This document shows positions 11,752 to 19,815 of a stretch of 64,000 nucleotides of DNA, in pieces. The stretch is from NCBI RefSeq assembly GCF_037039395.1, contig NZ_CP146241.1, positions 124,001 through 188,000 of the forward strand, given 5' to 3'. Both the position numbers and the translations under genes were made by a program. The number at the start of each line of letters is the position of its first letter. The first letter of the stretch is position 1. The notes under the pieces are model-generated. The model had not been told where the DNA came from, ran no database searches, and saw nothing but the letters and a program-made list of their open reading frames with translations. The DNA comes from Agrobacterium vitis (GTDB lineage Bacteria > Pseudomonadota > Alphaproteobacteria > Rhizobiales > Rhizobiaceae).

Positions 11752-12590
11752 AAGCCCGCACGAGTGAGCGCCTCGGCGATCTGCTGAGTTATGTTTTCAT
11801 GGTCGTCACCTTTGCCTTCTTCGCATGGCCGCTGCTGTGGCTTTTGTCGCTGGCACTCAGAACCCGCAGGGAAGTGTTTCTAGGTGTCACTCGCTTCATT
11901 CCCAAAGCACCGACGCTGGATAATTTTGCGATGATCCTGTCCTCGGACAAGTTCATCTCCTACCTGTGGAATGCGCTGAAGCTGTCGTGCTTGTCGGCGG
12001 CAGGTTGCCTGATCGTTGCCCTGCCTGCGGCCTATGCCTTTTCGCGCTTTCAGTTCAAGGGCAAAGGCGCGTGGATGATGGCGCTGCTATCGGTGCAGAT
12101 GATCTCCCCGCTGGTGATCATGGTGCCGCTTTATCGCTACATGGCGGCCATGGGCCTGCTGGACAGCCATTTTGGCACCACCATGGTCTATGTGGCCCTT
12201 GCCGTTCCGGTCTCGACCTGGATTTTGAAAGGCTCGATCGACGGCATTCCCAAAACCCTTGATGAAGCGGCGATGATGGATGGCTGCACCCGGTTTGGCG
12301 TGTTTATCCGTGTCATCCTACCACTGTCCACGCCGGGTATTGCCTCGGCCTTCATCATCGCGGTCATCAGCGGCTGGTCGCAATTTCTGGTGCCGTTCCT
12401 GCTGATTACCAAGGAATCTCTCACCCCGATTGGCGTCGGCATTTTTCAATATGCCGGCACACAAAATGACTCCTCCATCCAACTTCTCGCGGCGGCCTGC
12501 CTTGTCTCGGTGGTGCCGGCCATCATCGCCTTCCTCTCGCTCCAGCGCCTTATTCTGGGCGCGATGACCGCCGGAGCCGTGAAGGGCTGA
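11748..12590 (+). CDS. Carbohydrate ABC transporter permease (MalG/UgpE-like)
   Basis: A 280-residue permease with six predicted membrane helices. The EAA loop reads LDEAAMMDGCTRFGVFIRVILPLSTPG, and the family ending GAMTAGAVKG is intact. It is coupled by ATGA overlap to the first permease and lies 33 bases before the alpha-mannosidase. It should pair with the first permease and a dimer of the divergent UgpC-like ATPase to form an importer. Confidence 0.88.
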   Translation: MKARTSERLGDLLSYVFMVVTFAFFAWPLLWLLSLALRTRREVFLGVTRFIPKAPTLDNFAMILSSDKFISYLWNALKLSCLSAAGCLIVALPAAYAFSRFQFKGKGAWMMALLSVQMISPLVIMVPLYRYMAAMGLLDSHFGTTMVYVALAVPVSTWILKGSIDGIPKTLDEAAMMDGCTRFGVFIRVILPLSTPGIASAFIIAVISGWSQFLVPFLLITKESLTPIGVGIFQYAGTQNDSSIQLLAAACLVSVVPAIIAFLSLQRLILGAMTAGAVKG

Positions 12591-12623
12591 ACCCATCCTG
12601 TTGAAAGACTTTAGGAAGTTATC

Positions 12624-15600
12624 ATGAGCCTGACCTACACCCAACGCCTTGAGCGGATCGAAGTTCGCAACGCCGAATTCCAGTTCTGGCGTGCCCGTAA
12701 AACAGTTGAACTGACCGGCTGGAGTTTCAATGGCCAACCCATTGCCGTGGGTGAGGCCTGGCCGCACAAGACCCCACCCATTGGCTTCACGGCGGATGTG
12801 ACGGTGCCGGAAGGCTGGCCGCTTGCCGATACCTATCTTTATCTCAACCTCGGTGGTGAAAGCCTTCTGAGCATCACCGCACAGGATGGTTCTCTCAAGC
12901 GCTACGGGCTGGACCCCTACCACCGCGAATTTGCAGCCCCTTCGCAGAGTTTTTCGCTGCATGCGCAATCCGTTCCGCGTCTGCCGTTTGGTGAGCCGGT
13001 ACGCGCACCAAAGCTTGAACGGGCAGAACTGTTCTGGATCGACCGTTCCGTGGACCGCATGGGACTGTTAATGCGCCAGATTGCCGAAGCACTAAGGGTG
13101 TTACAAGGCCATGATGTGGTGCCTTATCTGCTGGATGCTGCCGAACAGGCCTTTTACGCCATCGATTGGCCATCGGCGACGGCGGACTATGTGGCGCGCA
13201 CCGCGCCTGCGGTGATGCAGCAAAAGATCTGGCAACTGCCAGAGCTGAAGGCCGACCCTGATGGACTGAGTGATGCCCAGCGCGCCAAACTGGATCAGGC
13301 CTATGAGGCGCTGATGGTGCGCCTTGGTGAACTTCGTGAACGCTTCCCCCCTCAGGGCAAGGTGGCGCTCACCGGCCATGCCCATATCGATCTGTGCTGG
13401 CTGTGGCCCTATGACGAGACGCGCCGGAAGATGCGTCGCACCTTCCATACGGCCCTATCAATCATGGAAACATCGAAGGATTTCCGCTTCAACCAGTCAA
13501 CCGCCCATTATTATTGGCAGTTGGAAGAGGATGATCCTGAACTGCTCGACAAAATCGTTGACCGTGCCAAAGATGGTCAGTGGGAAACGCTGGGCGGCAT
13601 GTGGATTGAGCCGGATACCAATATGCCCACGGGCGAAAGCCTGACCCGGCAAATTCTCTACGGTCAGCGCTATTTCGAAAAGCGCTTTGGCCTGCGCCAT
13701 AGCGTCTGCTGGCTACCGGATTGCTTCGGCTTTGCAGGAGCGCTGCCGCAGCTATTGAAACAGGGTGGGATGAAGAGCTTCTTCACCATCAAGGTCAATT
13801 GGTCGGAAAGCAACCATATCCCCGCTGATCTGTTCTGGTGGGAGGGGCTGGATGGCAGCCGGGTACTTGCCCACTCGTTCGACAATCCGATGGAAGGTTA
13901 TAACGGCTTTGTGCGACCGGATTGCATTACGCCAACCTGGAAAAACTATCGCCAGAAAGACCGCCACGATACAACGCTGCTCTGCGTTGGCTATGGCGAT
14001 GGCGGCGGCGGTCCCAGCCCGGAAATGGTGGTGCGGGCAGAACAGCTTCGCGTTTTCCCCGCCATCCCGGAAGCGCGCTGGACCCGTGTACATGACTTTT
14101 TTGAAGACGCCCATGCGATGGCCAAAACAACGCCCGTTTCCGTGTGGAAAGGCGAGATCTATCTGGAACTGCACCGCGCCACGCTGACCACGCAAAGCGC
14201 CATCAAAAAACTGCACCGCAAGGCCGAGCGCAGCCTGATTACAGCGGAGACATTGGCATCCCTTGGCCATCTTCTGGGAGCGGACAAACCACGCTCATTG
14301 GAGCCAGAATGGCGCTTGGTGCTGAAAAACGAGTTTCACGACATTCTTCCCGGCTCTTCGATTGCCGAGGTTTATGTGGATGCGAAAGCCGAGCTTGAAC
14401 AGGTGCTGGCAGATGGCGCTGCTGCGCAAAAGGCGGCTGTTGATGCCATTCTCACGCAACTGCCTGAAGGCAATGATGGCGCGGTGCTGGTGATCAACCC
14501 CACACTGAGCGCCCGGCCAGTCCGGCTGACGCTGAATGATAGCAGCATAGCGGCTGACGGCATGGTACCTGCCCTTGGTGTGAGCGTTTTGCCCGCCAGC
14601 GCTCTTGGCCCCAAACCGGGCCTGAAGGCCACGCAAAATACCTTGGAAAATGACATCATCAAGGTGACGCTGGCCGACGACGGCTCCATCGCCTCTATCC
14701 TGCACAAAGCATCCGGCCGCGAAGCTGTCGAGGGTGGGGCCAACCGGCTGTTTGCCTATACGGCAGACAAACCGCGCAATTGGGATGCGTGGGATGTGGA
14801 AGAGGATTACGCACAAAAATCCGAGGAGTTGAGCGGATACGAATCCATCGAACTTGTTGAAAACACAGCCCACCGCGCCGCCATCCGTATCAAACGCCGC
14901 TGGCGTGATTCCACTATTGTGCAGACCTTGAGCCTTGCTGCCAACGCTCGCCGTCTCGATATTTTCACCGAAATCGACTGGCATGAACGCCGCGTCATGT
15001 TGCGCACGGAAAATGGCGTGGCTGTCAGCGCCGCCCGCGCGACCTGCGAAGTGGCCTACGGCGTGGTGGAACGCCCCACCCATTCCAACACCTCGTGGGA
15101 TGAGGCGATGTTTGAGGCACCGGCGCATCGGTTTATTGATCTGTCCGAACCGGGTTTTGGCATGGCGTTGCTGAATGATGCCAAATATGGCCACTCGGCC
15201 CTTGGTAATGTGCTGGGCCTGTCCCTGCTACGCTCGCCCATCTATCCCGATCCGCTGGCCGATGAAGGCTATCAATCCTTCACCTATGCGCTGATGCCGC
15301 ATGAAGGGACCTGGTATGAGGGGCATGTGCGCGAAGAAGCTGACGATCTGAATCAGCCGCTGATTGCCATTCCGGTGTCAGGTAAAGCGGCTGGTGAATG
15401 GTGCCCGTTGCAAGCAGCAGGGCTGGAGGTCGCTCTATCAGTCATCAAACCTGCCGAGGATGGCGATGGTCTGATCGTGAGGGTGTATGAGCCAGCCGGT
15501 CGCCGGGGTAGCTTCCAGCTTACGCCGTCAGATGGTTGGGCCGTCAGTGGCGCACTCAGCATTCTGGAAGAACCCATGGAGGCGGTGGATGCGGATGCGC

Positions 15601-15647
15601 TAAAACCCTTTGAGGTGAAGAGTTGGCGTCTGTCGAAAACCGCTTGA
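12624..15647 (+). CDS. Alpha-mannosidase, glycoside hydrolase family 38
   Basis: A 1007-residue cytoplasmic enzyme (no signal peptide) hydrolysing terminal alpha-mannosyl residues with retention of configuration. After an N-terminal beta domain, the GH38 catalytic barrel begins with HAHIDLCWLWP, in which His254 and Asp256 are expected zinc ligands. The nucleophile is Asp366 in WLPDCFGFAGALPQLL. The helical bundle segment KNEFHDILPGSSI supplies another zinc ligand. The C-terminal 400 residues form the beta-sandwich region usual in about 1000-residue bacterial GH38 enzymes. It follows the permeases in one operon, so imported mannosides are probably cleaved inside the cell. Linkage preference is not deducible. 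Confidence 0.9.
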   Translation: MSLTYTQRLERIEVRNAEFQFWRARKTVELTGWSFNGQPIAVGEAWPHKTPPIGFTADVTVPEGWPLADTYLYLNLGGESLLSITAQDGSLKRYGLDPYHREFAAPSQSFSLHAQSVPRLPFGEPVRAPKLERAELFWIDRSVDRMGLLMRQIAEALRVLQGHDVVPYLLDAAEQAFYAIDWPSATADYVARTAPAVMQQKIWQLPELKADPDGLSDAQRAKLDQAYEALMVRLGELRERFPPQGKVALTGHAHIDLCWLWPYDETRRKMRRTFHTALSIMETSKDFRFNQSTAHYYWQLEEDDPELLDKIVDRAKDGQWETLGGMWIEPDTNMPTGESLTRQILYGQRYFEKRFGLRHSVCWLPDCFGFAGALPQLLKQGGMKSFFTIKVNWSESNHIPADLFWWEGLDGSRVLAHSFDNPMEGYNGFVRPDCITPTWKNYRQKDRHDTTLLCVGYGDGGGGPSPEMVVRAEQLRVFPAIPEARWTRVHDFFEDAHAMAKTTPVSVWKGEIYLELHRATLTTQSAIKKLHRKAERSLITAETLASLGHLLGADKPRSLEPEWRLVLKNEFHDILPGSSIAEVYVDAKAELEQVLADGAAAQKAAVDAILTQLPEGNDGAVLVINPTLSARPVRLTLNDSSIAADGMVPALGVSVLPASALGPKPGLKATQNTLENDIIKVTLADDGSIASILHKASGREAVEGGANRLFAYTADKPRNWDAWDVEEDYAQKSEELSGYESIELVENTAHRAAIRIKRRWRDSTIVQTLSLAANARRLDIFTEIDWHERRVMLRTENGVAVSAARATCEVAYGVVERPTHSNTSWDEAMFEAPAHRFIDLSEPGFGMALLNDAKYGHSALGNVLGLSLLRSPIYPDPLADEGYQSFTYALMPHEGTWYEGHVREEADDLNQPLIAIPVSGKAAGEWCPLQAAGLEVALSVIKPAEDGDGLIVRVYEPAGRRGSFQLTPSDGWAVSGALSILEEPMEAVDADALKPFEVKSWRLSKTA

Positions 15648-15684
15648 AAATGCTTTCGCCCCGCACGTCTATGGTGCATGGTTT

Positions 15685-15711
15685 CCTCGCCGCCGCTGTC
15701 CGGCGGCGAGG
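15685..15711 (+). promoter_or_regulatory. Perfect hairpin that contains the ROK gene's ribosome-binding site
   Basis: Perfect 11-bp GC-rich arms (CCTCGCCGCCG / CGGCGGCGAGG) around CTGTC. The GAGG that begins the only Shine-Dalgarno-like sequence for the following ROK gene (GAGGAG, 15708-15713) forms the 3' edge of the stem. It may act as a partial terminator after the mannosidase or as a translational brake on the regulator. Confidence 0.55.
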
Positions 15712-15726
15712 AGATTGACGATTACG

Positions 15727-16965
15727 ATGAGTTATTCCGGAGCCAATGGCGAGCAGGCCGCAGCCCTCAACAGGGCCATTATCCTGAACGCCATTCACCG
15801 TGGTGGGCCAATCTCGCGCACCGAAATTGCCAAGCTTTCGCGCCTGACAAAGCAGGCTGTCACCCGGATTGTCGATAAGCTGCTGGATGAAGGCTTGGTG
15901 ATGGAGGCGCGCCGCCGGCAAGGCTTGCGTGGTCAGCCGGCCATCGAGCTGGAGATTGACCCTGAGGGGGCCTTTGCCATCGGAGCCAATATTGACCGCG
16001 ATCACCTGACCATTGTGGCGGTGGATGCCGTCGGCAACGTGCGCGGACGGATTCATCATGAAGCCCGTTTTTTGTTGCCGGATGCGTTTGTGAAGCTGAT
16101 GGAAGATGCCGTCTCGTCTTTCCTGCGCCGCAAGGTTATTCGTGAATCGAGGCTTGCGGGCATTGGCCTTGCCATTCCCGACTGGCTGGGCGAGGTACAG
16201 GTGATTGGCCTGCCAGACACGTATAGCCAGTGGAACGGCTTTGATGTGCGCGCCGCTCTATCGCATATCACCGACCACCCGATCTATATCGACAATGACG
16301 CCAACGCGGCAGCCTTGGGTGAGATTGAATATGGGCTGGGCACCGAAATGCGCAGCTTTTTCTATATTCTTATATCCGCCTGTCTTGGTGGCAGTCTGGT
16401 GATTGACGGTATGCGCCACAAGGGCGCTGGCGGATTGGGTGGGGAAATCGGCTGGCTGCCCACGGCGGTAACAACCGGTCCCTTTGCCGGGGAAACCCGA
16501 CCGTTGGGCGATATGCTATCAATGTTCGTGTTGCTCGATTACCTTGCCGACAATGGTGTGGATGTGGCGACGCCTGCGGATCTGTTGACGCTGGATGGAC
16601 GGGGACGCGCCCTTCTCAGCGGCTGGCTGAAGAAAATGGCCATTAATCTTGCCGAAGCCGTCATCGACATTGGCATGGTGGTGGACCCCGATGGCATTAT
16701 TCTGGGTGGGCGCCTGCCGGTGCGGCTGATTGATGAATTGCTGCTCTATGTGCACGAGGAAATCAGCCGTCGAGAAACCTTGGCCCCAAGCCTACACCGC
16801 GCAGCAGCTTCAGAGGATACCGCAGCCCTTGGCGCTGCCGCCATGGCACTCGCCGACCGGCTCTGTCTTCCCTCTGCCGATCCAGCCCATCTCAGCCGCT
16901 CACCGCTGACGACAGCCGTCCGGCCTTCATCGATCAATTCGGTTTTGGCAGCAGCAGTTCGATAA
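15727..16965 (+). CDS. ROK family transcriptional regulator (first)
   Basis: About 412 residues. An N-terminal winged helix-turn-helix (ISRTEIAKLSRLTKQAVTRIVDKLLDEGLV) is followed by an ROK domain with IYIDNDANAAALGE and HKGAGGLGGEIGWLP. The usual ROK zinc motif CxCGxxGCxE is absent, as in a subset of ROK regulators. The ATG at 15727 is preferred to an in-frame TTG at 15715, which sits directly on the ribosome-binding site. It is last in the mannosidase operon and converges on a second ROK gene with a 32-base 3' overlap. It is likely a sugar-responsive repressor of this operon (inference). Confidence 0.85.
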   Translation: MSYSGANGEQAAALNRAIILNAIHRGGPISRTEIAKLSRLTKQAVTRIVDKLLDEGLVMEARRRQGLRGQPAIELEIDPEGAFAIGANIDRDHLTIVAVDAVGNVRGRIHHEARFLLPDAFVKLMEDAVSSFLRRKVIRESRLAGIGLAIPDWLGEVQVIGLPDTYSQWNGFDVRAALSHITDHPIYIDNDANAAALGEIEYGLGTEMRSFFYILISACLGGSLVIDGMRHKGAGGLGGEIGWLPTAVTTGPFAGETRPLGDMLSMFVLLDYLADNGVDVATPADLLTLDGRGRALLSGWLKKMAINLAEAVIDIGMVVDPDGIILGGRLPVRLIDELLLYVHEEISRRETLAPSLHRAAASEDTAALGAAAMALADRLCLPSADPAHLSRSPLTTAVRPSSINSVLAAAVR

Positions 16966-18004
16966 ACGGCGCAATAGCAGCGCCATAGGCGGCGTCGCGG
17001 TCTGGAAAGCTTAAAGGGCGCACGGGCGGAATCCAGGCTGCGGGGACAAAATATCGCTCTTTGCCCAGCCGGGCTTCGGCGATTTTGTCAATCAGTCGAT
17101 CAATCACATCGGCGGGCAATTGTCCGCCCAGAAGCATGGCGCCTGGTGATATGAAACCCGCGATAGTGACAACGCCGTCCAGAAGTCGGCTGGCGGCTTG
17201 TTCAATCCAGCGATCAACCTCGCGTTCACCCTGCGCGGCAATGAAAGCCCTGTAAGACGCCGCACTCGCCATCATATCCAGCGTACCTTCCGCAAGGCCG
17301 GGACGCATGGCACCAATTGCGCCTGCTCTGCCATGGGTGCCGCGGTAAAAGCGACCATTGATAATCAGGCCTGCCTGCACCTGATCATCAATCAGCACCA
17401 CAACCAACCCGCCTTCCGGCTCGCCTATGCCAAACAATCTCTCCCCAGCCAGCACCGCCTCGGGTTTTGACAGGGTAAAGCTTGGCAATTCGCCAAAAGC
17501 CGCCGTGAATGCATCATCCTTGTCTGCATTCATCACCACGCCGACGCCAATGGGGGCGGGAAAGCCTGTCTCTGCCTGCACAATTTTCCTGACAGCCGCA
17601 AGCAAGGCTTCATCACACTCAAAGCGTTGATAAAGCACCATATCACCGGCGAGATTGCACAGCGCAAGGGAGCCACCCTTCTGGTAATGCTCAACACCAA
17701 GACCGTACGCGCCAGATGACACAAGCGAAAATTCCGCCGCTTTATAGCGTGTAGTGGTCTGGCGATTGCCCTTGCACACAAGGCCCGCTGACAGCAACCG
17801 TTGGAGAATGCCGGTAATGGCGGGCTCTGTGAGCTTCAGCCTTGCGGCAAGCTCCTGACGGGTCATAGGCCCTTCGCGCAGCAAAAGCGCGGAGACAGTA
17901 CGTCCGTTATGATCTGCGATATCTTCAGGACTGAGGCCCTGAGCATCGCGATCCTCCAAGGGCCGAACCGTCTGATGCCTTACAAGTCGTCGTCCCACAC
18001 TCAA
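16934..18004 (-). CDS. ROK family transcriptional regulator (second)
   Basis: About 356 residues. A winged helix-turn-helix (MTRQELAARLKLTEPAITGILQRLLSAGLV) is followed by a diverged ROK/sugar-kinase-like domain with GTHGRAGAIGAM and a C-terminal GGQLP segment; the ROK zinc cysteines are missing. The first possible start is TTG at 18004 with weak ribosome-binding signals; an in-frame GTG two codons later is an alternative, so the N-terminus is uncertain. It is divergent from the asparaginase gene, which it may control, and its 3' end overlaps that of the first ROK gene. Confidence 0.82.
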   Translation of the reverse strand: MSVGRRLVRHQTVRPLEDRDAQGLSPEDIADHNGRTVSALLLREGPMTRQELAARLKLTEPAITGILQRLLSAGLVCKGNRQTTTRYKAAEFSLVSSGAYGLGVEHYQKGGSLALCNLAGDMVLYQRFECDEALLAAVRKIVQAETGFPAPIGVGVVMNADKDDAFTAAFGELPSFTLSKPEAVLAGERLFGIGEPEGGLVVVLIDDQVQAGLIINGRFYRGTHGRAGAIGAMRPGLAEGTLDMMASAASYRAFIAAQGEREVDRWIEQAASRLLDGVVTIAGFISPGAMLLGGQLPADVIDRLIDKIAEARLGKERYFVPAAWIPPVRPLSFPDRDAAYGAAIAPFIELLLPKPN

Positions 18005-18066
18005 ATTTCCATCGGTGGTTTCATTGTAATCTTTGCTATCAGCAAAAAAGAAAGCAAACAGGCTTT

Positions 18067-18078
18067 ACTGCATGCAGT
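18067..18078. promoter_or_regulatory. Candidate operator between the ROK and asparaginase genes
   Basis: ACTGCATGCAGT is a perfect 12-bp palindrome in the 292-base divergent region. Symmetric sites of this size suit a winged-helix dimer such as an ROK protein. Nothing else in the interval is recognisable; a chance palindrome is possible. Confidence 0.3.
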
Positions 18079-18296
18079 CAATCACTCCATTCGAGTGCCG
18101 ACGGGCCAAGCCGCAGTTTTTTACAATTCAAGGAAATAGCTGCTCCAAAATTTGCGAAGCGGGGCTGTCAAGCGAAGATGATGATCCTGAGTCTCGAATG
18201 ATGCATTCTCTGACCCTTTCTCATCAAAACAATCTGCCATAACCACCATGCTGCGCTAATAATAACCGATCTACCGTTGAACATTTCGAGGCATTT

Positions 18297-19262
18297 ATGA
18301 GCGACACCCAACGAAGCCCCATTGCACTCGCCATCCACGGCGGTTGCGGCGTGATGAACAAGGCAGATATGCCGGAAAGTGAGTGGGAAGCCGCACGCGC
18401 CGATCTCAAACGCGCCTTGCAGGTCGGATGGGCGTTGTTGCAGCAAGGCGCATCCGCGCTGGATGCTGTCGAGGCAGCCGTGATAGTGATGGAAGATTCT
18501 GAGCATTTCAATGCGGGCCATGGTGCAGCACTGAACACCGATGGCGATCATGAGCTGGATGCCTCAATCATGGATGGCCACACCCTTGAGGCGGGGGCCA
18601 TTGCCATGGCGCGCAGCATTCGCAACCCGATTTGTGCCGCGCGCAGTCTGATGCACAGCGGCGAGACCGTGATGCTGGGTGCAAGTGCTGCCGATGCCTT
18701 TGCCAAAAAATCCGGCCTGCCCATGGTGGGACAAAGCTATTTCACCACCGAGCGGCGGGTAAAGGCGCTGGCATCCTTGAAGGCCCATAGGGCAGCGGGC
18801 ACCGACGCCCAAGCCAGCGAAGCCGAAAAGCATGGAACAGTCGGTGCTGTGGCACTCGATAGCCACGGCCATCTGGCCGCCGCAACCTCCACCGGTGGCT
18901 TCAATAACAAGCCTGCCGGACGCATTGGCGATACCGCCGTGATAGGTGCCGGAACCTATGCCCGGGATGGCGTCGTCGCCGTATCAGGTACCGGCAAGGG
19001 CGAATTCTTCATTCGCCATGCCGTGGCTCACGAGATTGCCAGCCGCATGCGTTTTCTGGGCGAAAGCCTGGAGGACGCCTGCCAGCACGTTATCTTCACC
19101 GATCTTGCCCCCCATCAGATCGGAGCCGGATTGGTGGCAGTTGGCGCAGATGGCTCCGTTACCGCACCGTACAATACAGCGGGCATGTTTCGCGGTTGGA
19201 TCGGCCCGGATGGACGCATGGTTGTGGCCAGCCATGACACGCTGTTTGAAATGCATGTCTAA
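18297..19262 (+). CDS. iaaA: Isoaspartyl peptidase / L-asparaginase (Ntn hydrolase, T2 family)
   Basis: A 321-residue autoproteolytic N-terminal nucleophile hydrolase of the plant-type asparaginase family. The opening LAIHGGCGV, NAGHGAALNTDGDHELDASIMDG, and the processing site KHG/TVGAVALD are intact, making Thr181 the expected nucleophile after self-cleavage; GRIGDTAVIGAGTYA and SGTGKGE complete the active site. It releases aspartate from beta-aspartyl peptides and can hydrolyse asparagine. The relative glycosylasparaginase acts on GlcNAc-Asn, but the motifs here look like IaaA. It is divergent from the second ROK regulator and next to a mannosidase operon, which suggests (inference) a role with glycan- or Asn-linked nutrients. 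The cytoplasm is the likely location. Confidence 0.85.
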   Translation: MSDTQRSPIALAIHGGCGVMNKADMPESEWEAARADLKRALQVGWALLQQGASALDAVEAAVIVMEDSEHFNAGHGAALNTDGDHELDASIMDGHTLEAGAIAMARSIRNPICAARSLMHSGETVMLGASAADAFAKKSGLPMVGQSYFTTERRVKALASLKAHRAAGTDAQASEAEKHGTVGAVALDSHGHLAAATSTGGFNNKPAGRIGDTAVIGAGTYARDGVVAVSGTGKGEFFIRHAVAHEIASRMRFLGESLEDACQHVIFTDLAPHQIGAGLVAVGADGSVTAPYNTAGMFRGWIGPDGRMVVASHDTLFEMHV

Positions 19263-19273
19263 TGACTTTGAAC

Positions 19274-19333
19274 CCCAGGCGGGATTAGCTTAACTCGGCG
19301 TCTGAAAACCAGCAGCAGGTTAAGCCCCCTGGG
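19274..19333. terminator. Nested inverted repeat between convergent genes
   Basis: Outer arms CCCAGG / CCTGGG and inner arms GCTTAAC / GTTAAGC (19288-19294 and 19319-19325) lie between the asparaginase and the oppositely oriented small membrane protein. It is probably a shared terminator, without an obvious U-tract. Confidence 0.4.
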
Positions 19334-19344
19334 CTATCAGTGAT

Positions 19345-19602
19345 TTATGCCCGGCGCACGAGCCTGAGGAGCAGCAGAAGGACGATCGCCCCGACCGTAG
19401 CGTTGACAATCGCTCTGACGATGCCCGTACCCAGGCTGAAACCGAGGCGGGGAAACAGCCATCCCGCGATGAACGCGCCGATGATGCCGACAAGGATATC
19501 TCCGATCAGACCAAAGCCGCCGCCACGGACCACCAGGCCGGCAAGCCATCCAGCAAGGGCGCCAACAAGAAGAAATACAAGCAGGCTCTCATTCGACATC
19601 AT
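19345..19602 (-). CDS. GlsB/YeaQ/YmgE family small membrane protein
   Basis: An 85-residue protein, nearly all membrane: three hydrophobic segments separated by glycine-rich turns (GALAGWLAGLVVRGGGFGLIGDILVGIIGAFIAGWL). This is the pattern of the YeaQ/YmgE (formerly transglycosylase-associated) family, linked to general stress responses in several bacteria. AAGGAA lies about 8 bases before the start. The exact function is unknown; it stands alone, downstream (on the minus strand) of the tandem-repeat chemoreceptor and a long hairpin. Confidence 0.8.
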   Translation of the reverse strand: MMSNESLLVFLLVGALAGWLAGLVVRGGGFGLIGDILVGIIGAFIAGWLFPRLGFSLGTGIVRAIVNATVGAIVLLLLLRLVRRA

Positions 19603-19709
19603 AGGATATTTCCTTGGCTGGTGAGATTAGGCAATGCTTTGCATTGGCAGGATCGCCTTTCCTAATTCCTATAATGCCTATCGCGATCCTGCCTTTGCGT
19701 CAAACAGCG

Positions 19710-19773
19710 AATACCCTCGATCCAAACCGTGCTCTTGCCCGGTGGCAAGTACACGGTTTGGATCGAGGGTATT
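19710..19773. repeat. Long near-perfect hairpin (22-bp arms)
   Basis: Two perfect 22-base inverted arms at 19710-19731 and 19752-19773, beginning AATACCCTCGATCC and ending GGATCGAGGGTATT, enclose 20 bases. Those form a second stem CTTGCC / GGCAAG with a CGGT loop after a 2x2 mismatch. The element lies between a chemoreceptor's 3' end and a small membrane protein gene, both on the minus strand. No U-run flanks it. It could be a terminator, a small structured RNA, or a palindromic mobile repeat. Confidence 0.75.
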
Positions 19774-19815
19774 CAGGGACGCTGGCTTATGATCCCCGTT
19801 ATCGTGGCTCAATGG

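Noticed and set aside
12318..12968. 216-codon minus-strand frame across the permease/mannosidase joint
   Set aside because: It is a codon-bias shadow of two clearly conserved plus-strand genes.
18297..19262. Glycosylasparaginase rather than isoaspartyl peptidase
   Set aside because: The processing site reads GTVGAV and the surrounding blocks match plant-type/IaaA enzymes; glycosylasparaginases usually show a (D)TIGM-type site.
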